Source: Pseudomonas tructae (GTDB lineage: Bacteria; Pseudomonadota; Gammaproteobacteria; Pseudomonadales; Pseudomonadaceae). Taken from it: 64,000 nt of DNA. Under the pieces are notes generated by a model. That model was not told the origin of the DNA. It saw only the letters and a list, made by a program, of their open reading frames with translations, and ran no database searches. How positions within the stretch are numbered: position 1 is the first letter of the stretch; each line of letters begins with the position of its first letter. A program made the translations under genes and the position numbers. This document shows positions 50,064-61,829 of this stretch, one piece after another. Where the stretch lies: contig NZ_CP035952.1 in NCBI RefSeq assembly GCF_004214895.1, positions 2,180,501-2,244,500 of the forward strand, given 5' to 3'.

Positions 50064-50363
50064 ATGATTTCACCAGAACGTCAGGCCATTGCCCTTAAGC
50101 GCTATCTCGACGCCAGTCCGCAGATGCGCGAGGAAATCGCCGGGCTCAGCGAGCACGAACAGGCCCAGCAGGTCCTCTGGGCCTTCGAGGATGCCGCGCA
50201 GGAGCAGGGGCTCGAGCCTTGGGAGTTGACCTTGCAACTGATCGCCGACTCTGCCGAGGAGTTTGCCGCCATGCGCCTTGAGGTGCACCGCGAAGTTGCC
50301 CAGGCGCTGGGAATGGAGTGGGAAGAGTATTGCGCGTTCAACGACATCGATCAGAAGTCTTAA
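50064..50363 (+). CDS. Small acidic protein, DUF6388-like
   Basis: 99 residues, strongly acidic and helical ('LSEHEQAQQVLWAFEDAAQEQG', 'SAEEFAAMRLEVHREVAQAL'), with no signal peptide or membrane segment. It resembles the pseudomonad DUF6388 family as I recall it. The start has AGGAAA about 8 bases upstream. Function unknown. Confidence 0.6.
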   Translation: MISPERQAIALKRYLDASPQMREEIAGLSEHEQAQQVLWAFEDAAQEQGLEPWELTLQLIADSAEEFAAMRLEVHREVAQALGMEWEEYCAFNDIDQKS

Positions 50364-50634
50364 CGCCGGGACTCGATTTTGTAGTGTTTTGGCAAGATTT
50401 TTTGCAGTCCAGGGGCTGGATCATCATGGCTGCTGCTGTGGAGTCCAGGCCAAGGCCTGCGTGTGTTAAGCCACCTTCGGCAGGGATTTTGCCGGGGGCT
50501 TTGAATTAAATGGACCGGCGTTCTTTCTCGTCGTCTTGAACGGGGTGACTTCTGGCCTTTGAGCCACTAGAATGTTTGCCCTTGATTCTGGAGTCGGGTA
50601 TCGCCGGCTAACGTCTGTGCAACGAGGAATATCC

Positions 50635-51945
50635 ATGCAAGTTTCGGTTGAAAATACTTCTGCTCTCGAGCGCCGCATGACCATCGCCGTTCCGGCCGAG
50701 CGCGTCGAGACCGAAGTCAACAAGCGTCTGCAACAGACTGCCCGTCGCGCCAAGGTCCCAGGCTTCCGTCCTGGCAAAGTGCCGATGAGCGTGATCCGTC
50801 AGCGTTACGAAGATGCTGCCCGTCAGGAAGCCTTCGGCGACCTGGTCCAGGCTTCTTTCTACGAAGCGGTGGTCGAGCAGAAGCTGAACCCGGCTGGCGC
50901 CCCTGCCGTCGAGCCAAAATCGTTCGAAAAAGGCAAGGATCTGGAATACGTCGCCATTTTCGAAGTCTTCCCTGAGTTCACCGTTGCCGGTTTCGACTCG
51001 ATCGCCATCGAGCGTCTGAGCGCCGAAGTGGCTGACGCCGACCTCGACAACATGCTGGAAGTGCTGCGCAAGCAGAATGTTCGTTTCGAAGCCGCCGACC
51101 GCGCTGCCCAGAATGAAGACCAGCTGAACATCGATTTCGTCGGCAAAGTCGACGGTGAAGTGTTCGCCGGTGGCTCGGCCAAGGGCACCCAGCTGGTGCT
51201 GGGCTCCGGCCGCATGATCCCAGGTTTCGAAGAAGGCCTGGTTGGCGCCAAGGCGGGTGAAGAGCGCGTTCTGAACCTGACCTTCCCTGAGGACTACCAG
51301 AACCTGGACCTGGCTGGCAAAGCCGCCGAGTTCACCGTTACCGTCAACAGCGTTGCCGAGCCAAAGCTGCCTGAGCTGACCGAAGAGTTCTTCGCTCAGT
51401 TCGGCATCAAGGAAGCCACCCTGGAAGGTTTCCGCACCGAAGTTCGCAAGAACATGGAGCGTGAACTGCGTCAGGCGATCAAGACCAAGGTCAAGAACCA
51501 GGTAATGGACGGCCTGCTGGCTGCCAACCCGATCGAAGTGCCAAAAGCCCTGCTGGAAAACGAAGTGAATCGCCTGCGCGTTCAAGCCGTTCAACAGTTC
51601 GGTGGCAACATCAAGCCTGAGCAACTGCCGGCCGAGCTGTTCGAAGAACAAGCCAAGCGCCGCGTCGTGCTGGGTCTGATCGTCGCCGAAGTGGTCAAGC
51701 AGAACGAGCTCAAGCCAGACGAAGACCGCGTTCGCGAAATGATCCAGGAAATGGCCTCGGCCTACCAGGAGCCTGAGCAGGTCGTAGCTTGGTACTACAA
51801 GAACGACCAGCAACTGAACGAAGTCCGTTCGGTTGTGCTGGAAGAACAAGTTGTGGATACTGTTCTGCAGAAAGCGACTGTGACCGATAAATCGGTCTCT
51901 TACGAAGAAGCTGTCAAGCCAGCCCAGGCACCTGCCGCTGACTGA
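50635..51945 (+). CDS. tig: Trigger factor (ribosome-associated chaperone / peptidyl-prolyl isomerase)
   Basis: 436 residues. An N-terminal ribosome-binding domain contains '[15 protein letters not shown]' (the GFRxGKxP signature), then the FKBP-like isomerase domain ('[20 protein letters not shown]', '[16 protein letters not shown]') and the C-terminal helical chaperone domain. It binds nascent chains at the ribosome exit. The ATG at 50635 follows an AGGAATATCC ribosome site. It heads the conserved tig-clpP-clpX-lon-hupB-ppiD order. Confidence 0.97.
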   Translation: MQVSVENTSALERRMTIAVPAERVETEVNKRLQQTARRAKVPGFRPGKVPMSVIRQRYEDAARQEAFGDLVQASFYEAVVEQKLNPAGAPAVEPKSFEKGKDLEYVAIFEVFPEFTVAGFDSIAIERLSAEVADADLDNMLEVLRKQNVRFEAADRAAQNEDQLNIDFVGKVDGEVFAGGSAKGTQLVLGSGRMIPGFEEGLVGAKAGEERVLNLTFPEDYQNLDLAGKAAEFTVTVNSVAEPKLPELTEEFFAQFGIKEATLEGFRTEVRKNMERELRQAIKTKVKNQVMDGLLAANPIEVPKALLENEVNRLRVQAVQQFGGNIKPEQLPAELFEEQAKRRVVLGLIVAEVVKQNELKPDEDRVREMIQEMASAYQEPEQVVAWYYKNDQQLNEVRSVVLEEQVVDTVLQKATVTDKSVSYEEAVKPAQAPAAD

Positions 51946-51971
51946 TTTCCTTCTCTTCGCAGGAAAACACC

Positions 51972-51997
51972 ACAAGCCAGCCTTCGAGCTGGCTTGT
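51972..51997 (+). terminator. Hairpin between tig and clpP
   Basis: ACAAGCCAG and CTGGCTTGT form a 9-base-pair stem with an 8-base loop 27 bases after tig. No long T-run follows, so it may be a partial terminator. Confidence 0.55.
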
Positions 51998-52037
51998 GCG
52001 TATTCAAGACATGACTATTTGGGAGTGAGTGCAGGAC

Positions 52038-52679
52038 ATGTCCCGCAATTCTTATTATCAGCAGAGCTCTGACATCCAGGCCGCAGGCGGCCTGGTCCCG
52101 ATGGTTATCGAGCAATCCGCTCGTGGCGAACGCGCCTATGACATCTACTCGCGCCTTCTGAAGGAGCGGGTGATCTTCCTGGTCGGCCCGGTAGAGGACT
52201 ACATGGCCAACCTGGTAGCGGCGCAGATGCTGTTCCTTGAAGCGGAAAACCCGGACAAGGATATCCATCTCTACATCAACTCGCCGGGCGGTTCGGTGAC
52301 TGCGGGCATGTCGATCTACGACACCATGCAGTTCATCAAGCCGGACGTGTCGACCATCTGCATCGGCCAGGCCTGCAGCATGGGTGCTTTCCTGCTGGCT
52401 GCAGGGGCGAAGGGCAAGCGTCACTGCCTGCCGAACTCGCGGGTGATGATTCACCAGCCACTGGGCGGCTTCCAGGGCCAGGCGACGGATATCGAGATCC
52501 ACGCCAAGGAAATCCTCTCCATCAAGTCGCGCTTGAACGAATTGCTGGCTTTCCACACAGGTCAAGACCTGGAAACCATCAAGCGTGATACCGAGCGCGA
52601 CAATTTCATGAGCGCCGAGCGCGCAGCCGAATACGGCTTGATCGACTCGGTCTACGACAAGCGGCAACTGGCCTCCTGA
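52038..52679 (+). CDS. clpP: ATP-dependent Clp protease proteolytic subunit
   Basis: 213 residues. The serine-protease triad is in place: Ser114 in '[12 protein letters not shown]', His139 in 'VMIHQPLGG' and Asp188 in 'RDTERDNF'. ClpP forms the 14-subunit chamber fed by ClpX or ClpA. I used the ATG at 52038, which gives the usual N-terminus; a GTG at 52029 would add three residues. Confidence 0.97.
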   Translation: MSRNSYYQQSSDIQAAGGLVPMVIEQSARGERAYDIYSRLLKERVIFLVGPVEDYMANLVAAQMLFLEAENPDKDIHLYINSPGGSVTAGMSIYDTMQFIKPDVSTICIGQACSMGAFLLAAGAKGKRHCLPNSRVMIHQPLGGFQGQATDIEIHAKEILSIKSRLNELLAFHTGQDLETIKRDTERDNFMSAERAAEYGLIDSVYDKRQLAS

Positions 52680-52787
52680 ATCCGGGTGCCAGAGCAGGTA
52701 GGCGGTGATTCCGCCTACCTGTGGACTTGAAAAAGCCCGCAATTGCCTTCATCTTGTGTTGCAAGCCTACCGGATTGGATCGATCGA

Positions 52788-54071
<1,284 letters not shown>

Positions 54072-54092
54072 GTCGCAATGCGGCTCGATTCA

Positions 54093-54122
54093 AGCAAGGG
54101 GCCTTCGGGCCCCTTTGCTTTT
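54093..54122 (+). terminator. Rho-independent terminator after clpX
   Basis: AGCAAGGGGCC, loop TTC, GGGCCCCTTTGCT followed by TTT. A strong stem with one bulge. Confidence 0.85.
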
Positions 54123-54134
54123 CCTGTCGCAGCG

Positions 54135-54163
54135 CTTGTTTTTTTGCGGGGCTGCCCCCACAT
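54135..54163 (+). promoter_or_regulatory. Candidate sigma-32 heat-shock promoter of lon
   Basis: CTTGTTT (54135-54141), a 14-base spacer and CCCCACAT (54156-54163) resemble CTTGAAA-N11-16-CCCCATNT. lon is a sigma-32 gene in enterics. The site lies about 60 bases before the lon start. Confidence 0.45.
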
Positions 54164-54222
54164 TAACTCCACGCTCAAATTCTATCGGTTTCCGGCCATA
54201 AGGCCGTTGTAGAGGCGAAATC

Positions 54223-56619
54223 ATGAAGACCACCCTCGACTTGCCTCTCCTGCCATTGCGCGATGTTGTCGTCTATCCGCACATGGTCATCCCGCTGTTC
54301 GTGGGACGCGAGAAGTCCATTGAGGCCCTTGAGGCCGCGATGACGGGCGAGAAGCAGATCCTCCTGCTGGCCCAGAAGAACCCCGCTGACGACGATCCGG
54401 GCGAAGATGCCCTGTACCGCGTCGGTACCATTGCTACCGTCCTGCAGTTGCTGAAACTGCCCGATGGCACCGTCAAGGTGCTGGTCGAGGGCGAACAGCG
54501 TGGCGCGGTCGAGCGCTTCAACGAAGTTGACGGGCATATTCGTGCCGAAGTCTCGTTGATCGACGAATCCCAGGCTGCCGAGCGCGAGTCTGAAGTCTTC
54601 GTCCGTAGCTTGCTGTCGCAATTTGAACAATATGTTCAGCTGGGTAAGAAAGTCCCGGCTGAAGTGCTTTCCTCGCTCAACAGCATCGATGAGCCTGGGC
54701 GCCTGGTCGACACCATGGCAGCGCATATGGCGCTGAAGATCGAGCAGAAGCAGGAAATTCTCGAAATCCTCGACCTGTCTGCCCGTGTCGAGCACGTGCT
54801 GGCACTGCTGGATGCCGAAATCGACCTGCTACAGGTCGAAAAGCGCATCCGTGGCCGGGTCAAGAAACAAATGGAGCGCAGTCAGCGCGAGTACTACCTG
54901 AATGAGCAGATGAAGGCCATTCAGAAAGAGCTCGGCGACAGCGAAGAAGGTCACAACGAAGTCGAAGAGCTGAAAAAGCGCCTCGATGCCGCCGGTTTGC
55001 CAAAAGATGCCTACGCCAAGGCCCAGGCTGAACTGAACAAGCTCAAGCAGATGTCGCCGATGTCGGCCGAAGCCACCGTGGTGCGTTCCTACCTCGACTG
55101 GCTGGTACAGGTGCCGTGGAAGGCACAGAGCAAAGTGCGCCTGGACCTGGCCAAGGCCGAAGAAATCCTTGACGCCGACCATTACGGGCTCGAAGAGGTC
55201 AAGGAGCGCATCCTTGAGTACCTCGCCGTGCAGAAACGGGTGAAAAAAATCCGCGGCCCGGTGCTGTGCCTGGTTGGCCCGCCAGGTGTGGGCAAGACCT
55301 CCCTGGCCGAGTCGATCGCCAGTGCCACCAATCGCAAGTTCGTGCGCATGGCCCTCGGTGGCGTGCGCGACGAAGCCGAAATTCGCGGCCACCGCCGTAC
55401 CTACATCGGTTCCATGCCCGGTCGCCTGATTCAGAAAATGACCAAGGTTGGCGTACGCAACCCGCTGTTCCTGCTCGACGAGATCGACAAGATGGGCAGC
55501 GACATGCGTGGCGATCCGGCCTCGGCACTGCTGGAGGTGCTCGATCCAGAGCAGAACCACAACTTCAACGATCATTACCTGGAAGTCGACTACGACCTCT
55601 CGGACGTGATGTTCCTTTGTACCTCCAACTCGATGAATATCCCCCCAGCCCTGCTGGACCGGATGGAAGTCATCCGTCTGCCGGGCTATACCGAGGACGA
55701 GAAGATCAACATCGCGGTCAAGTACCTGTCGCCCAAGCAGATCAAGGCCAACGGCCTGAAGAAGGGCGAGCTGGAGATCGACGTCTCGGCGATCCGCGAC
55801 ATCATTCGCTATTACACCCGCGAAGCCGGTGTGCGTAGCCTGGAGCGCCAGATCGCGAAAATCTGCCGCAAGGTGGTCAAGGAGCATGCCGGCCTCAAGC
55901 AGGTGGCGGTGAAGGTCACGGGCGAGCAGCTTGAGCACTACCTTGGCGTGCGCAAGTTCCGTTATGGTCTTGCCGAGCAGCAGGATCAGGTGGGGCAGGT
56001 GACTGGCCTTGCCTGGACCCAGGTGGGTGGCGAGTTGCTGACCATCGAGGCTGCGGTGATTCCCGGCAAGGGTCAGTTGATCAAGACCGGTTCGCTCGGT
56101 GATGTGATGGTCGAATCCATTACTGCCGCGCAAACCGTAGTTCGCAGCCGGGCGCGCAGCCTGGGGATTGCTGCCGACTTCCATGAGAAGCGCGACACCC
56201 ACATCCACATGCCCGAAGGCGCCACGCCCAAGGATGGTCCAAGTGCCGGTATCGGCATGTGCACCGCCCTGGTCTCGGCCTTGACCCAGATTCCGGTGCG
56301 TGCCGATGTGGCCATGACCGGCGAGATTACCTTGCGTGGTCAAGTGCTGGCGATTGGCGGGTTGAAGGAAAAATTGCTGGCCGCGCACCGTGGCGGAATC
56401 AAGACAGTGATCATTCCGGAAGAGAATGTGCGTGATCTGAAAGAAATTCCTGAGAATATTAAGCAGGATCTGCAGATTAAACCGGTCAAATGGATTGACG
56501 AAGTCCTCCAAATTGCGCTGCAATACGCGCCGGAGCCCTTGCCCGATGTGGCTCCGGAGATTGTCGCCAAGGATGAAAAGCGCGACAGCGATTCCAAGGA
56601 AAGAATCAGCACACATTAG
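54223..56619 (+). CDS. lon: ATP-dependent protease Lon
   Basis: 798 residues: the N-terminal substrate-recognition LON domain ('[20 protein letters not shown]'), a coiled-coil region, the AAA+ domain with Walker A '[17 protein letters not shown]' and Walker B '[11 protein letters not shown]', and the C-terminal Ser-Lys protease with Ser in '[10 protein letters not shown]' and the catalytic Lys in '[14 protein letters not shown]'. Lon degrades misfolded and regulatory proteins in the cytoplasm. Confidence 0.97.
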   Translation: MKTTLDLPLLPLRDVVVYPHMVIPLFVGREKSIEALEAAMTGEKQILLLAQKNPADDDPGEDALYRVGTIATVLQLLKLPDGTVKVLVEGEQRGAVERFNEVDGHIRAEVSLIDESQAAERESEVFVRSLLSQFEQYVQLGKKVPAEVLSSLNSIDEPGRLVDTMAAHMALKIEQKQEILEILDLSARVEHVLALLDAEIDLLQVEKRIRGRVKKQMERSQREYYLNEQMKAIQKELGDSEEGHNEVEELKKRLDAAGLPKDAYAKAQAELNKLKQMSPMSAEATVVRSYLDWLVQVPWKAQSKVRLDLAKAEEILDADHYGLEEVKERILEYLAVQKRVKKIRGPVLCLVGPPGVGKTSLAESIASATNRKFVRMALGGVRDEAEIRGHRRTYIGSMPGRLIQKMTKVGVRNPLFLLDEIDKMGSDMRGDPASALLEVLDPEQNHNFNDHYLEVDYDLSDVMFLCTSNSMNIPPALLDRMEVIRLPGYTEDEKINIAVKYLSPKQIKANGLKKGELEIDVSAIRDIIRYYTREAGVRSLERQIAKICRKVVKEHAGLKQVAVKVTGEQLEHYLGVRKFRYGLAEQQDQVGQVTGLAWTQVGGELLTIEAAVIPGKGQLIKTGSLGDVMVESITAAQTVVRSRARSLGIAADFHEKRDTHIHMPEGATPKDGPSAGIGMCTALVSALTQIPVRADVAMTGEITLRGQVLAIGGLKEKLLAAHRGGIKTVIIPEENVRDLKEIPENIKQDLQIKPVKWIDEVLQIALQYAPEPLPDVAPEIVAKDEKRDSDSKERISTH

Positions 56620-56643
56620 TACGTATTTGGCTGGGGGGCTTTC

Positions 56644-56672
56644 TTGACAGTATTTTCAGGCCCTTGTTGTAA
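56644..56672 (+). promoter_or_regulatory. Candidate promoter of hupB
   Basis: A perfect TTGACA (56644-56649) with a 17-base spacer to TTGTAA (56667-56672). The -10 is weak. It lies about 95 bases before the hupB start. Confidence 0.45.
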
Positions 56673-56765
56673 AGCGGCACTTGTGTCAGCAGGCCACCCA
56701 GCGCTCGTTTAGCTTTTCATTACATACTTAGAAACAAACTCAATAGAGATATAAGGGGACTTAGA

Positions 56766-57038
56766 GTGAACAAGTCGGAACTGATTGACGCTATCGCCGC
56801 ATCTGCTGATATTTCGAAAGCTGCCGCTGGCAAAGCGCTGGACGCCGTAATTGATTCCGTCACCGGCGCCCTGAAGGCAGGTGACTCCGTGGTACTGGTA
56901 GGTTTCGGTACCTTCTCCGTCACCGATCGTCCAGCGCGTACCGGCCGCAACCCGCAAACCGGCAAGACTCTGGAAATCCCTGCCGCCAAGAAGCCTGGCT
57001 TCAAGGCTGGCAAGGCACTGAAAGAAGCTGTCAACTAA
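56766..57038 (+). CDS. hupB: DNA-binding protein HU-beta
   Basis: 90 residues, the standard HU length. The dimerisation helices ('[20 protein letters not shown]') and the DNA-binding arm with '[22 protein letters not shown]' (the Pro at the arm tip included) are complete. HU bends and compacts DNA. The start at 56766 is a GTG with GGGGAC upstream. Confidence 0.96.
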   Translation: MNKSELIDAIAASADISKAAAGKALDAVIDSVTGALKAGDSVVLVGFGTFSVTDRPARTGRNPQTGKTLEIPAAKKPGFKAGKALKEAVN

Positions 57039-57144
57039 GTCGCTTCCTTCAGGCTCACGCCTAACCGAGCCAGGCTCGTGCCTGGTCCGGCTGCCGAACA
57101 TCGAGCGACCTGTATAAGGTTCTCGGCGCTCGGCCAGTTACGAG

Positions 57145-57169
57145 AAGGCGCATCCTCGGATGCGCCTTT
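57145..57169 (+). terminator. Rho-independent terminator after hupB
   Basis: AAGGCGCAT, loop CCTCGG, ATGCGCCTT followed by TCTT. Isolates hupB from ppiD. Confidence 0.75.
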
Positions 57170-57235
57170 CTTCTATCAGGACTCTACCCACGCTCCACGG
57201 TTGGTTCATTCAGTACAACCGTTTCTGGGGGACGC

Positions 57236-59107
57236 ATGCTGCAGAATATCAGGGACAATTCACAAGGTTGGATTGCCAAGACCATCATCGGTGTCATCGT
57301 AGCCTTGATGGCACTGACCGGCTTCGATGCCATCTTCCAGGCCGCCAGCAACAGCCAGGACGCTGCCAAGGTCAATGGCGACAAGATTAGCCAGAGCGAG
57401 CTGAGCCAGGCCGTCGACATGCAACGTCGGCAGCTGATGCAACAGCTGGGCAAGGATTTCGATCCGGCCATGCTCAACGAGAACATGCTGCGCGAAGCCG
57501 CACTCAAGGGGCTGATCGATCGCAAGTTGCTGCTTCAGGGTGCTGAAGAGGCCAAGTTCTCTTTCTCCGAGGCGGCCCTTGATCAATTGATCCTGCAAAC
57601 CCCCGAGTTCCAGGAAGATGGCAAGTTCAGCGCCGAGCGCTTCGACCAGGTGATTCGCCAGATGGGCTACGGCCGTCTGCAATTTCGCGAAATGCTGGCT
57701 CAGGAAATGCTCATCGGCCAATTGCGCACCGGCCTTGCCGGTAGCGGCTTTGTCACTGACGATCAGGTCAACGCCTTTGCCCGTCTGGAAAAACAGACCC
57801 GTGATTTCGCTGCGCTGACGTTCAAGGCCGACCCGGCTGCGGCCAAGGTCACAGACGAGCAGGTCAAGGCTCACTACGACGCACACGCCAAGGAATTCAT
57901 GAGCCCCGATCAGGTCGTTATCGACTACATCGAGCTGAAGAAGTCTGCGTTCTTCGACCAGGTTGAAGTCAATCAGGACGAACTCAAGGCACTGTACGAA
58001 AAAGAGATCGCCAACCTCGCCGAGCAACGCCATGCTGCGCATATCCTTGTCGAAATCAACGACAAGGCTAGCGAGGGCCAGGCCAAGGCCAAGGTTGAAG
58101 AGATCCAGGCGCGTCTGGCCAAAGGCGAAGACTTTGCCACTCTGGCCAAGGAGTTCTCCCAGGATCCAGGTTCGGCCAGCAATGGTGGCGACCTCGGCTA
58201 TGCCGGGCAGGGCGTCTATGACCCGGCCTTCGAAGACGCACTGTATGCGCTGAACAAGGGCCAGGTCTCCGGGCCGGTGCGGACCGAGTACGGTTTCCAC
58301 CTGATCAAGCTGCTCGATGTCCAGGCGCCTGAAGTGCCGAGCTTCGACAGCCTGAAAGACAAGCTGACCCGTGAGCTCAAGACCCAGCAGGTCGAACAGC
58401 GTTTCGTCGAAGTGACCAAGCAGTTGGAAGACTCGGCGTTCGAAGCCTCTGACCTGGCCCAGCCAGCTCAGGAACTGGGCCTGAAGCTGCACACCTCGCC
58501 AGCGTTCGGCCGCGAAGGCGGCGAAGGCATCACTGCCAACCGCGCCGTGATCCAGGCCGCATTCAGCACTGAAGTGCTGGAAGAAGGTGCCAACAGCACG
58601 GCGATCGAGCTGGACCCGGAAACCATCGTGGTACTGCGCGTCAAAGAGCACCGCAAGCCTGAGCAACTGGGGCTTGAAGTGGTCTCCGAGAGCATTCGCA
58701 AGCACTTGGCCAAAGAGCAGGCGACGGCCGCGCTGAAGGCCAAGGCCGATGCCCTGATCGCCGGTCTGCGTGATGGCAAGATTGCCCTGGCGGCCAGCCA
58801 GGACGGTCAGGCCTGGAAAGTCCAGGAAGCTGTATCGCGCAGCCAGGAAGGTATCGACCCGGTCGAGCTGCAGGCTGTGTTCCGCATGAGCAAGCCTGAA
58901 ACCAAGGACAAGCCGGTGTACACCACCGTCACCCTGGCCGATGGTAGCCTGGTGGTGTTGCGTCTGAACGGCGTCAACGAAGGCGCGGCAGCCACTGAAG
59001 AAGAGAAGGCCGCCTACCGCCGCTTCCTCGCTTCGCGTGCCGGCCAGCAGGACTTCGCGGCGTACCGCAAGCAGCTGGAAGCCAAGGCGGATATCACTCG
59101 CTACTGA
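57236..59107 (+). CDS. ppiD: Periplasmic folding chaperone PpiD (SurA N-terminal / rotamase)
   Basis: 623 residues. One membrane anchor ('IIGVIVALMALTGFDAIFQA', about 17-36) is followed by a SurA-like N-terminal chaperone region and a parvulin domain ('QRHAAHILVEIND', 'GEDFATLAKEFSQDPGSASNGGDLGY', given in part). PpiD is anchored to the inner membrane next to the Sec translocon and helps fold exported proteins. Conserved after hupB in gamma-proteobacteria. Confidence 0.95.
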   Translation: MLQNIRDNSQGWIAKTIIGVIVALMALTGFDAIFQAASNSQDAAKVNGDKISQSELSQAVDMQRRQLMQQLGKDFDPAMLNENMLREAALKGLIDRKLLLQGAEEAKFSFSEAALDQLILQTPEFQEDGKFSAERFDQVIRQMGYGRLQFREMLAQEMLIGQLRTGLAGSGFVTDDQVNAFARLEKQTRDFAALTFKADPAAAKVTDEQVKAHYDAHAKEFMSPDQVVIDYIELKKSAFFDQVEVNQDELKALYEKEIANLAEQRHAAHILVEINDKASEGQAKAKVEEIQARLAKGEDFATLAKEFSQDPGSASNGGDLGYAGQGVYDPAFEDALYALNKGQVSGPVRTEYGFHLIKLLDVQAPEVPSFDSLKDKLTRELKTQQVEQRFVEVTKQLEDSAFEASDLAQPAQELGLKLHTSPAFGREGGEGITANRAVIQAAFSTEVLEEGANSTAIELDPETIVVLRVKEHRKPEQLGLEVVSESIRKHLAKEQATAALKAKADALIAGLRDGKIALAASQDGQAWKVQEAVSRSQEGIDPVELQAVFRMSKPETKDKPVYTTVTLADGSLVVLRLNGVNEGAAATEEEKAAYRRFLASRAGQQDFAAYRKQLEAKADITRY

Positions 59108-59127
59108 GTGCTTGATGCTTGAAACAG

Positions 59128-59153
59128 AAAAGGCCGCTTACGCGGCCTTTTCT
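59128..59153. terminator. Terminator after ppiD
   Basis: AAAAGGCCGC, loop TTAC, GCGGCCTTTT with A- and T-rich flanks. It can act for ppiD and for the converging yej operon. Confidence 0.85.
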
Positions 59154-59167
59154 GTTTTCACGGGGCA

Positions 59168-59190
59168 GTGGGAGCGGGCTTGCCCCGCGA
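59168..59190. repeat. REP-type palindrome
   Basis: GTGGGAGCGGGCTTGCCCCG and CGAG: the same core as the REP pair at 2855-2910. A single copy directly after the ppiD terminator and before the end of yejF. Confidence 0.75.
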
Positions 59191-59196
59191 GCATGC

Positions 59197-60807
59197 CTAC
59201 TGAGCGACTGCTGGTGCCAGAAACGCCGCCTCCAGCAACTGCCGGGTATACGGATGCTGCGGATCGGCAAAGATCTGCGCCGCCGTGCCTTGCTCCACCA
59301 CCTGCCCATGCTTGACCACCATCAACTGGTGGCTGAGTGCCTTGACCACCGCCAGGTCGTGGCTGATGAACAGGTATGTCAGGTTGTATTTGCTTTGCAG
59401 CGAGCGCAGCAGCTCCACCACCTGGCGCTGCACCGTGCGGTCCAGGGCCGAGGTCGGCTCATCGAGCAGGATCAGCGCTGGCTTGAGTACCAGCGCCCGG
59501 GCGATCGCGATCCGCTGGCGTTGACCGCCGGAGAACTCGTGCGGGTAGCGATGCCGCGCCTGGGGATCAAGCCCCACTTCCAGCAAAGCGGCAATGATGG
59601 CCTGCTCCTGCTCGGCAGCGTTGCCGATGCGGTGGATGCGCAGGCCTTCGCCGACAATATCGCTGACGCACATGCGCGGGCTGAGGCTGCCGAACGGGTC
59701 CTGGAACACCACCTGCATCTGGCGGCGCAAGGGGCGCACCTGTTGCTGGCTCAGGTTCTCCAGGGCTGCGCCCTGAAAGCGAATGGCGCCCTGGCTGCCG
59801 AGCAGGCGCAGGATTGCCAGGCCCAGGGTCGATTTGCCCGAGCCGCTTTCACCAACGATGCCCAGGGTCTGGCCCTGGGGCAGGCTGAAGTTGATGCCGT
59901 CCACCGCCTTGACGTAATCGACGGTGCGCCGCAGCAGGCCCTTCTTGATCGGGAACCAGACGCGCAGGTCCTCGACTTGCAGCAGCGGCGCGCCCGGAGG
60001 GTTGCCGGCCGGGCCTCCACTGGGTTCGGCGCCCAGGAGCATTTGGGTATAGGGATGCTTGGGGGCGCGGAACAGTTCGTCACAGGCAGCCTGCTCGACG
60101 ATCTGGCCCTTTTGCATCACGCAGACCCGGTGAGCAATGCGCCTGACCAGGTTGAGGTCGTGGCTGATCAGCAGCAGGGCCATCCCCAGACGCGCCTGCA
60201 GCGACTCGAGCAGTTCGAGGATCTTCAACTGCACAGTGACGTCCAGTGCCGTGGTCGGTTCGTCGGCAATCAGCAGTTCAGGCTCGTTGGCCAGGGCCAT
60301 GGCGATCATCACCCGTTGGCGCTGGCCGCCTGAGAGCTCGTGTGGCAGTGCTTTGAGACGTTTATGCGGCTCAGGTATGCCAACCAGCTCCAGCAGCTCC
60401 AGCGTGCGCTCAGTGGCCTCCTTGCCACGCAGGCCCTTGTGCAGCAGGAGGATTTCGTTGATCTGCTTTTCGATGTTGTGCAGCGGGTTCAGCGAGGTCA
60501 TCGGTTCCTGGAAGATCATTGCGATGCGGTTGCCGCGAATGCGGCGCATCTGCTTTTCGTCCAGGGTCAGCAAGTCGCGCTGCTCGAAGCCAATGGTGCC
60601 GGACGGATGCCGGGCCAGCGGGTAGGGCAGCAGGCGCAGAATCGAATGGGCCGTCACCGATTTGCCCGAGCCGCTTTCGCCAACCAGAGCCAGGGTTTCG
60701 CCGCGACGGATGTCGAAGCTGACGCCTTCGACCACCCGCTGGGTTTGATCGCCGCTGACGAACTCGACGGCCAGGTCGCGGACTTCGATCAAGGTGTGCT
60801 TGCTCAT
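59197..60807 (-). CDS. yejF: Peptide ABC transporter, fused dual ATP-binding protein
   Basis: 536 residues with two complete ATPase domains in tandem. The first has 'LVGESGSGKSVTAHSIL' and 'LSGGQRQRVMIAMALA'; the second has 'IVGESGSGKSTLGLAIL' and 'FSGGQRQRIAIARALV'. Both have intact Walker B and H-loop motifs. This is the YejF layout of the oligopeptide importer YejABEF, which in E. coli takes up microcin C-type peptides. I used the ATG at 60807, one base after the yejE stop, over the ATG at 60831. Confidence 0.93.
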   Translation of the reverse strand: MSKHTLIEVRDLAVEFVSGDQTQRVVEGVSFDIRRGETLALVGESGSGKSVTAHSILRLLPYPLARHPSGTIGFEQRDLLTLDEKQMRRIRGNRIAMIFQEPMTSLNPLHNIEKQINEILLLHKGLRGKEATERTLELLELVGIPEPHKRLKALPHELSGGQRQRVMIAMALANEPELLIADEPTTALDVTVQLKILELLESLQARLGMALLLISHDLNLVRRIAHRVCVMQKGQIVEQAACDELFRAPKHPYTQMLLGAEPSGGPAGNPPGAPLLQVEDLRVWFPIKKGLLRRTVDYVKAVDGINFSLPQGQTLGIVGESGSGKSTLGLAILRLLGSQGAIRFQGAALENLSQQQVRPLRRQMQVVFQDPFGSLSPRMCVSDIVGEGLRIHRIGNAAEQEQAIIAALLEVGLDPQARHRYPHEFSGGQRQRIAIARALVLKPALILLDEPTSALDRTVQRQVVELLRSLQSKYNLTYLFISHDLAVVKALSHQLMVVKHGQVVEQGTAAQIFADPQHPYTRQLLEAAFLAPAVAQ

Positions 60808-60808
60808 C

Positions 60809-61828
60809 TCATTTCCTCGGGTCGAAGGCATCGCGGGCGGACTCGCCGATGAACACCAGCAGGCTGAGCATCAACGCCAGCACGGCAAAAGCGCTCATGC
60901 CCAGCCAGGGTGCCTGCAGGTTGGACTTGCCCTGAGCCACCAGCTCGCCCAGCGATGGCGCCCCCGGCGGCAGGCCGAAGCCGAGAAAGTCCAGGGCGGT
61001 CAGGGTGCCGATGGCGCCGGTGAGGATGAACGGCATGAAGGTCATGGTCGAAATCATCGCGTTGGGCAGAATGTGCCGGTACATGATCGCACCGTTCTGC
61101 ATGCCCAGCGCCCGCGCCGCGCGTACGTATTCAAGATTGCGTCCGCGCAGGAACTCGGCGCGCACCACGTCGACCAGGCTCATCCACGAGAACAGCAGCA
61201 TGATCCCCAGCAGCCACCAGAAGTTCGGTTGCACGAAGCTGGCGAGGATGATCAGCAGGTACAGCACGGGCAGCCCCGACCAGATTTCCAGGAAGCGCTG
61301 GCCGGCAAGGTCTACCCAGCCGCCGTAAAAGCCCTGCAGGGCGCCGGCAATAACGCCGATGATCGAACTGAGGATAGTCAGGGTCAGGGCAAACAGCACC
61401 GAGATGCGAAAGCCATAGATGACCCGCGCCAGCACATCGCGGCCCTGGTCGTCGGTACCCAGCCAGTTCTGCGCCGACGGCGGGGCAGGGGCCGGAACCT
61501 TGAGGTCATAGTTGATACTCTGGTAGCTGAACGGAATCGGCGCCCACAGCACGAAGCTGTCCTTGGCAGCGAGCAATTCGCGGATGTAAGGGCTCTTGTA
61601 GTTGGCTTCCAGCGGGAATTCGCCGCCAAAGGTGGTTTCCGGGTAGCGCTTGAGCGCCGGAAAATACCATTGGCCGTCGTAGTGCACGGCCAGGGGCTTG
61701 TCGTTGGCGATCAGTTCGGCGCCCAGGCTCAGGCCGAACAGGATCAGGAACAGCCACAGCGACCACCAGCCGCGGCGGTTGGCCTTGAAGCGCTCGAAGC
61801 GCCGGCGATTCAGAGGTGACAGGTTCAT
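60809..61828 (-). CDS. yejE: Peptide ABC transporter permease
   Basis: 339 residues of the DppC/OppC type with the long periplasmic insertion typical of YejE ('WYFPALKRYPETTFGGEFP', 'PIPFSYQSINYDLKVPAP'). 'NWLGTDDQGRDVLARVIYGF' and the EAA loop 'VRAARALGMQNGAIMYRHILPN' are conserved. Its start lies 1 base after the yejB stop region. Confidence 0.94.
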   Translation of the reverse strand: MNLSPLNRRRFERFKANRRGWWSLWLFLILFGLSLGAELIANDKPLAVHYDGQWYFPALKRYPETTFGGEFPLEANYKSPYIRELLAAKDSFVLWAPIPFSYQSINYDLKVPAPAPPSAQNWLGTDDQGRDVLARVIYGFRISVLFALTLTILSSIIGVIAGALQGFYGGWVDLAGQRFLEIWSGLPVLYLLIILASFVQPNFWWLLGIMLLFSWMSLVDVVRAEFLRGRNLEYVRAARALGMQNGAIMYRHILPNAMISTMTFMPFILTGAIGTLTALDFLGFGLPPGAPSLGELVAQGKSNLQAPWLGMSAFAVLALMLSLLVFIGESARDAFDPRK

Positions 61829-61829
61829 C

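Noticed and set aside
54829..56616. A 595-codon minus-strand frame opposite lon
   Set aside because: Shadow of lon, whose motifs are all intact; the antisense translation is rich in His, Gln and Leu with no recognisable fold.
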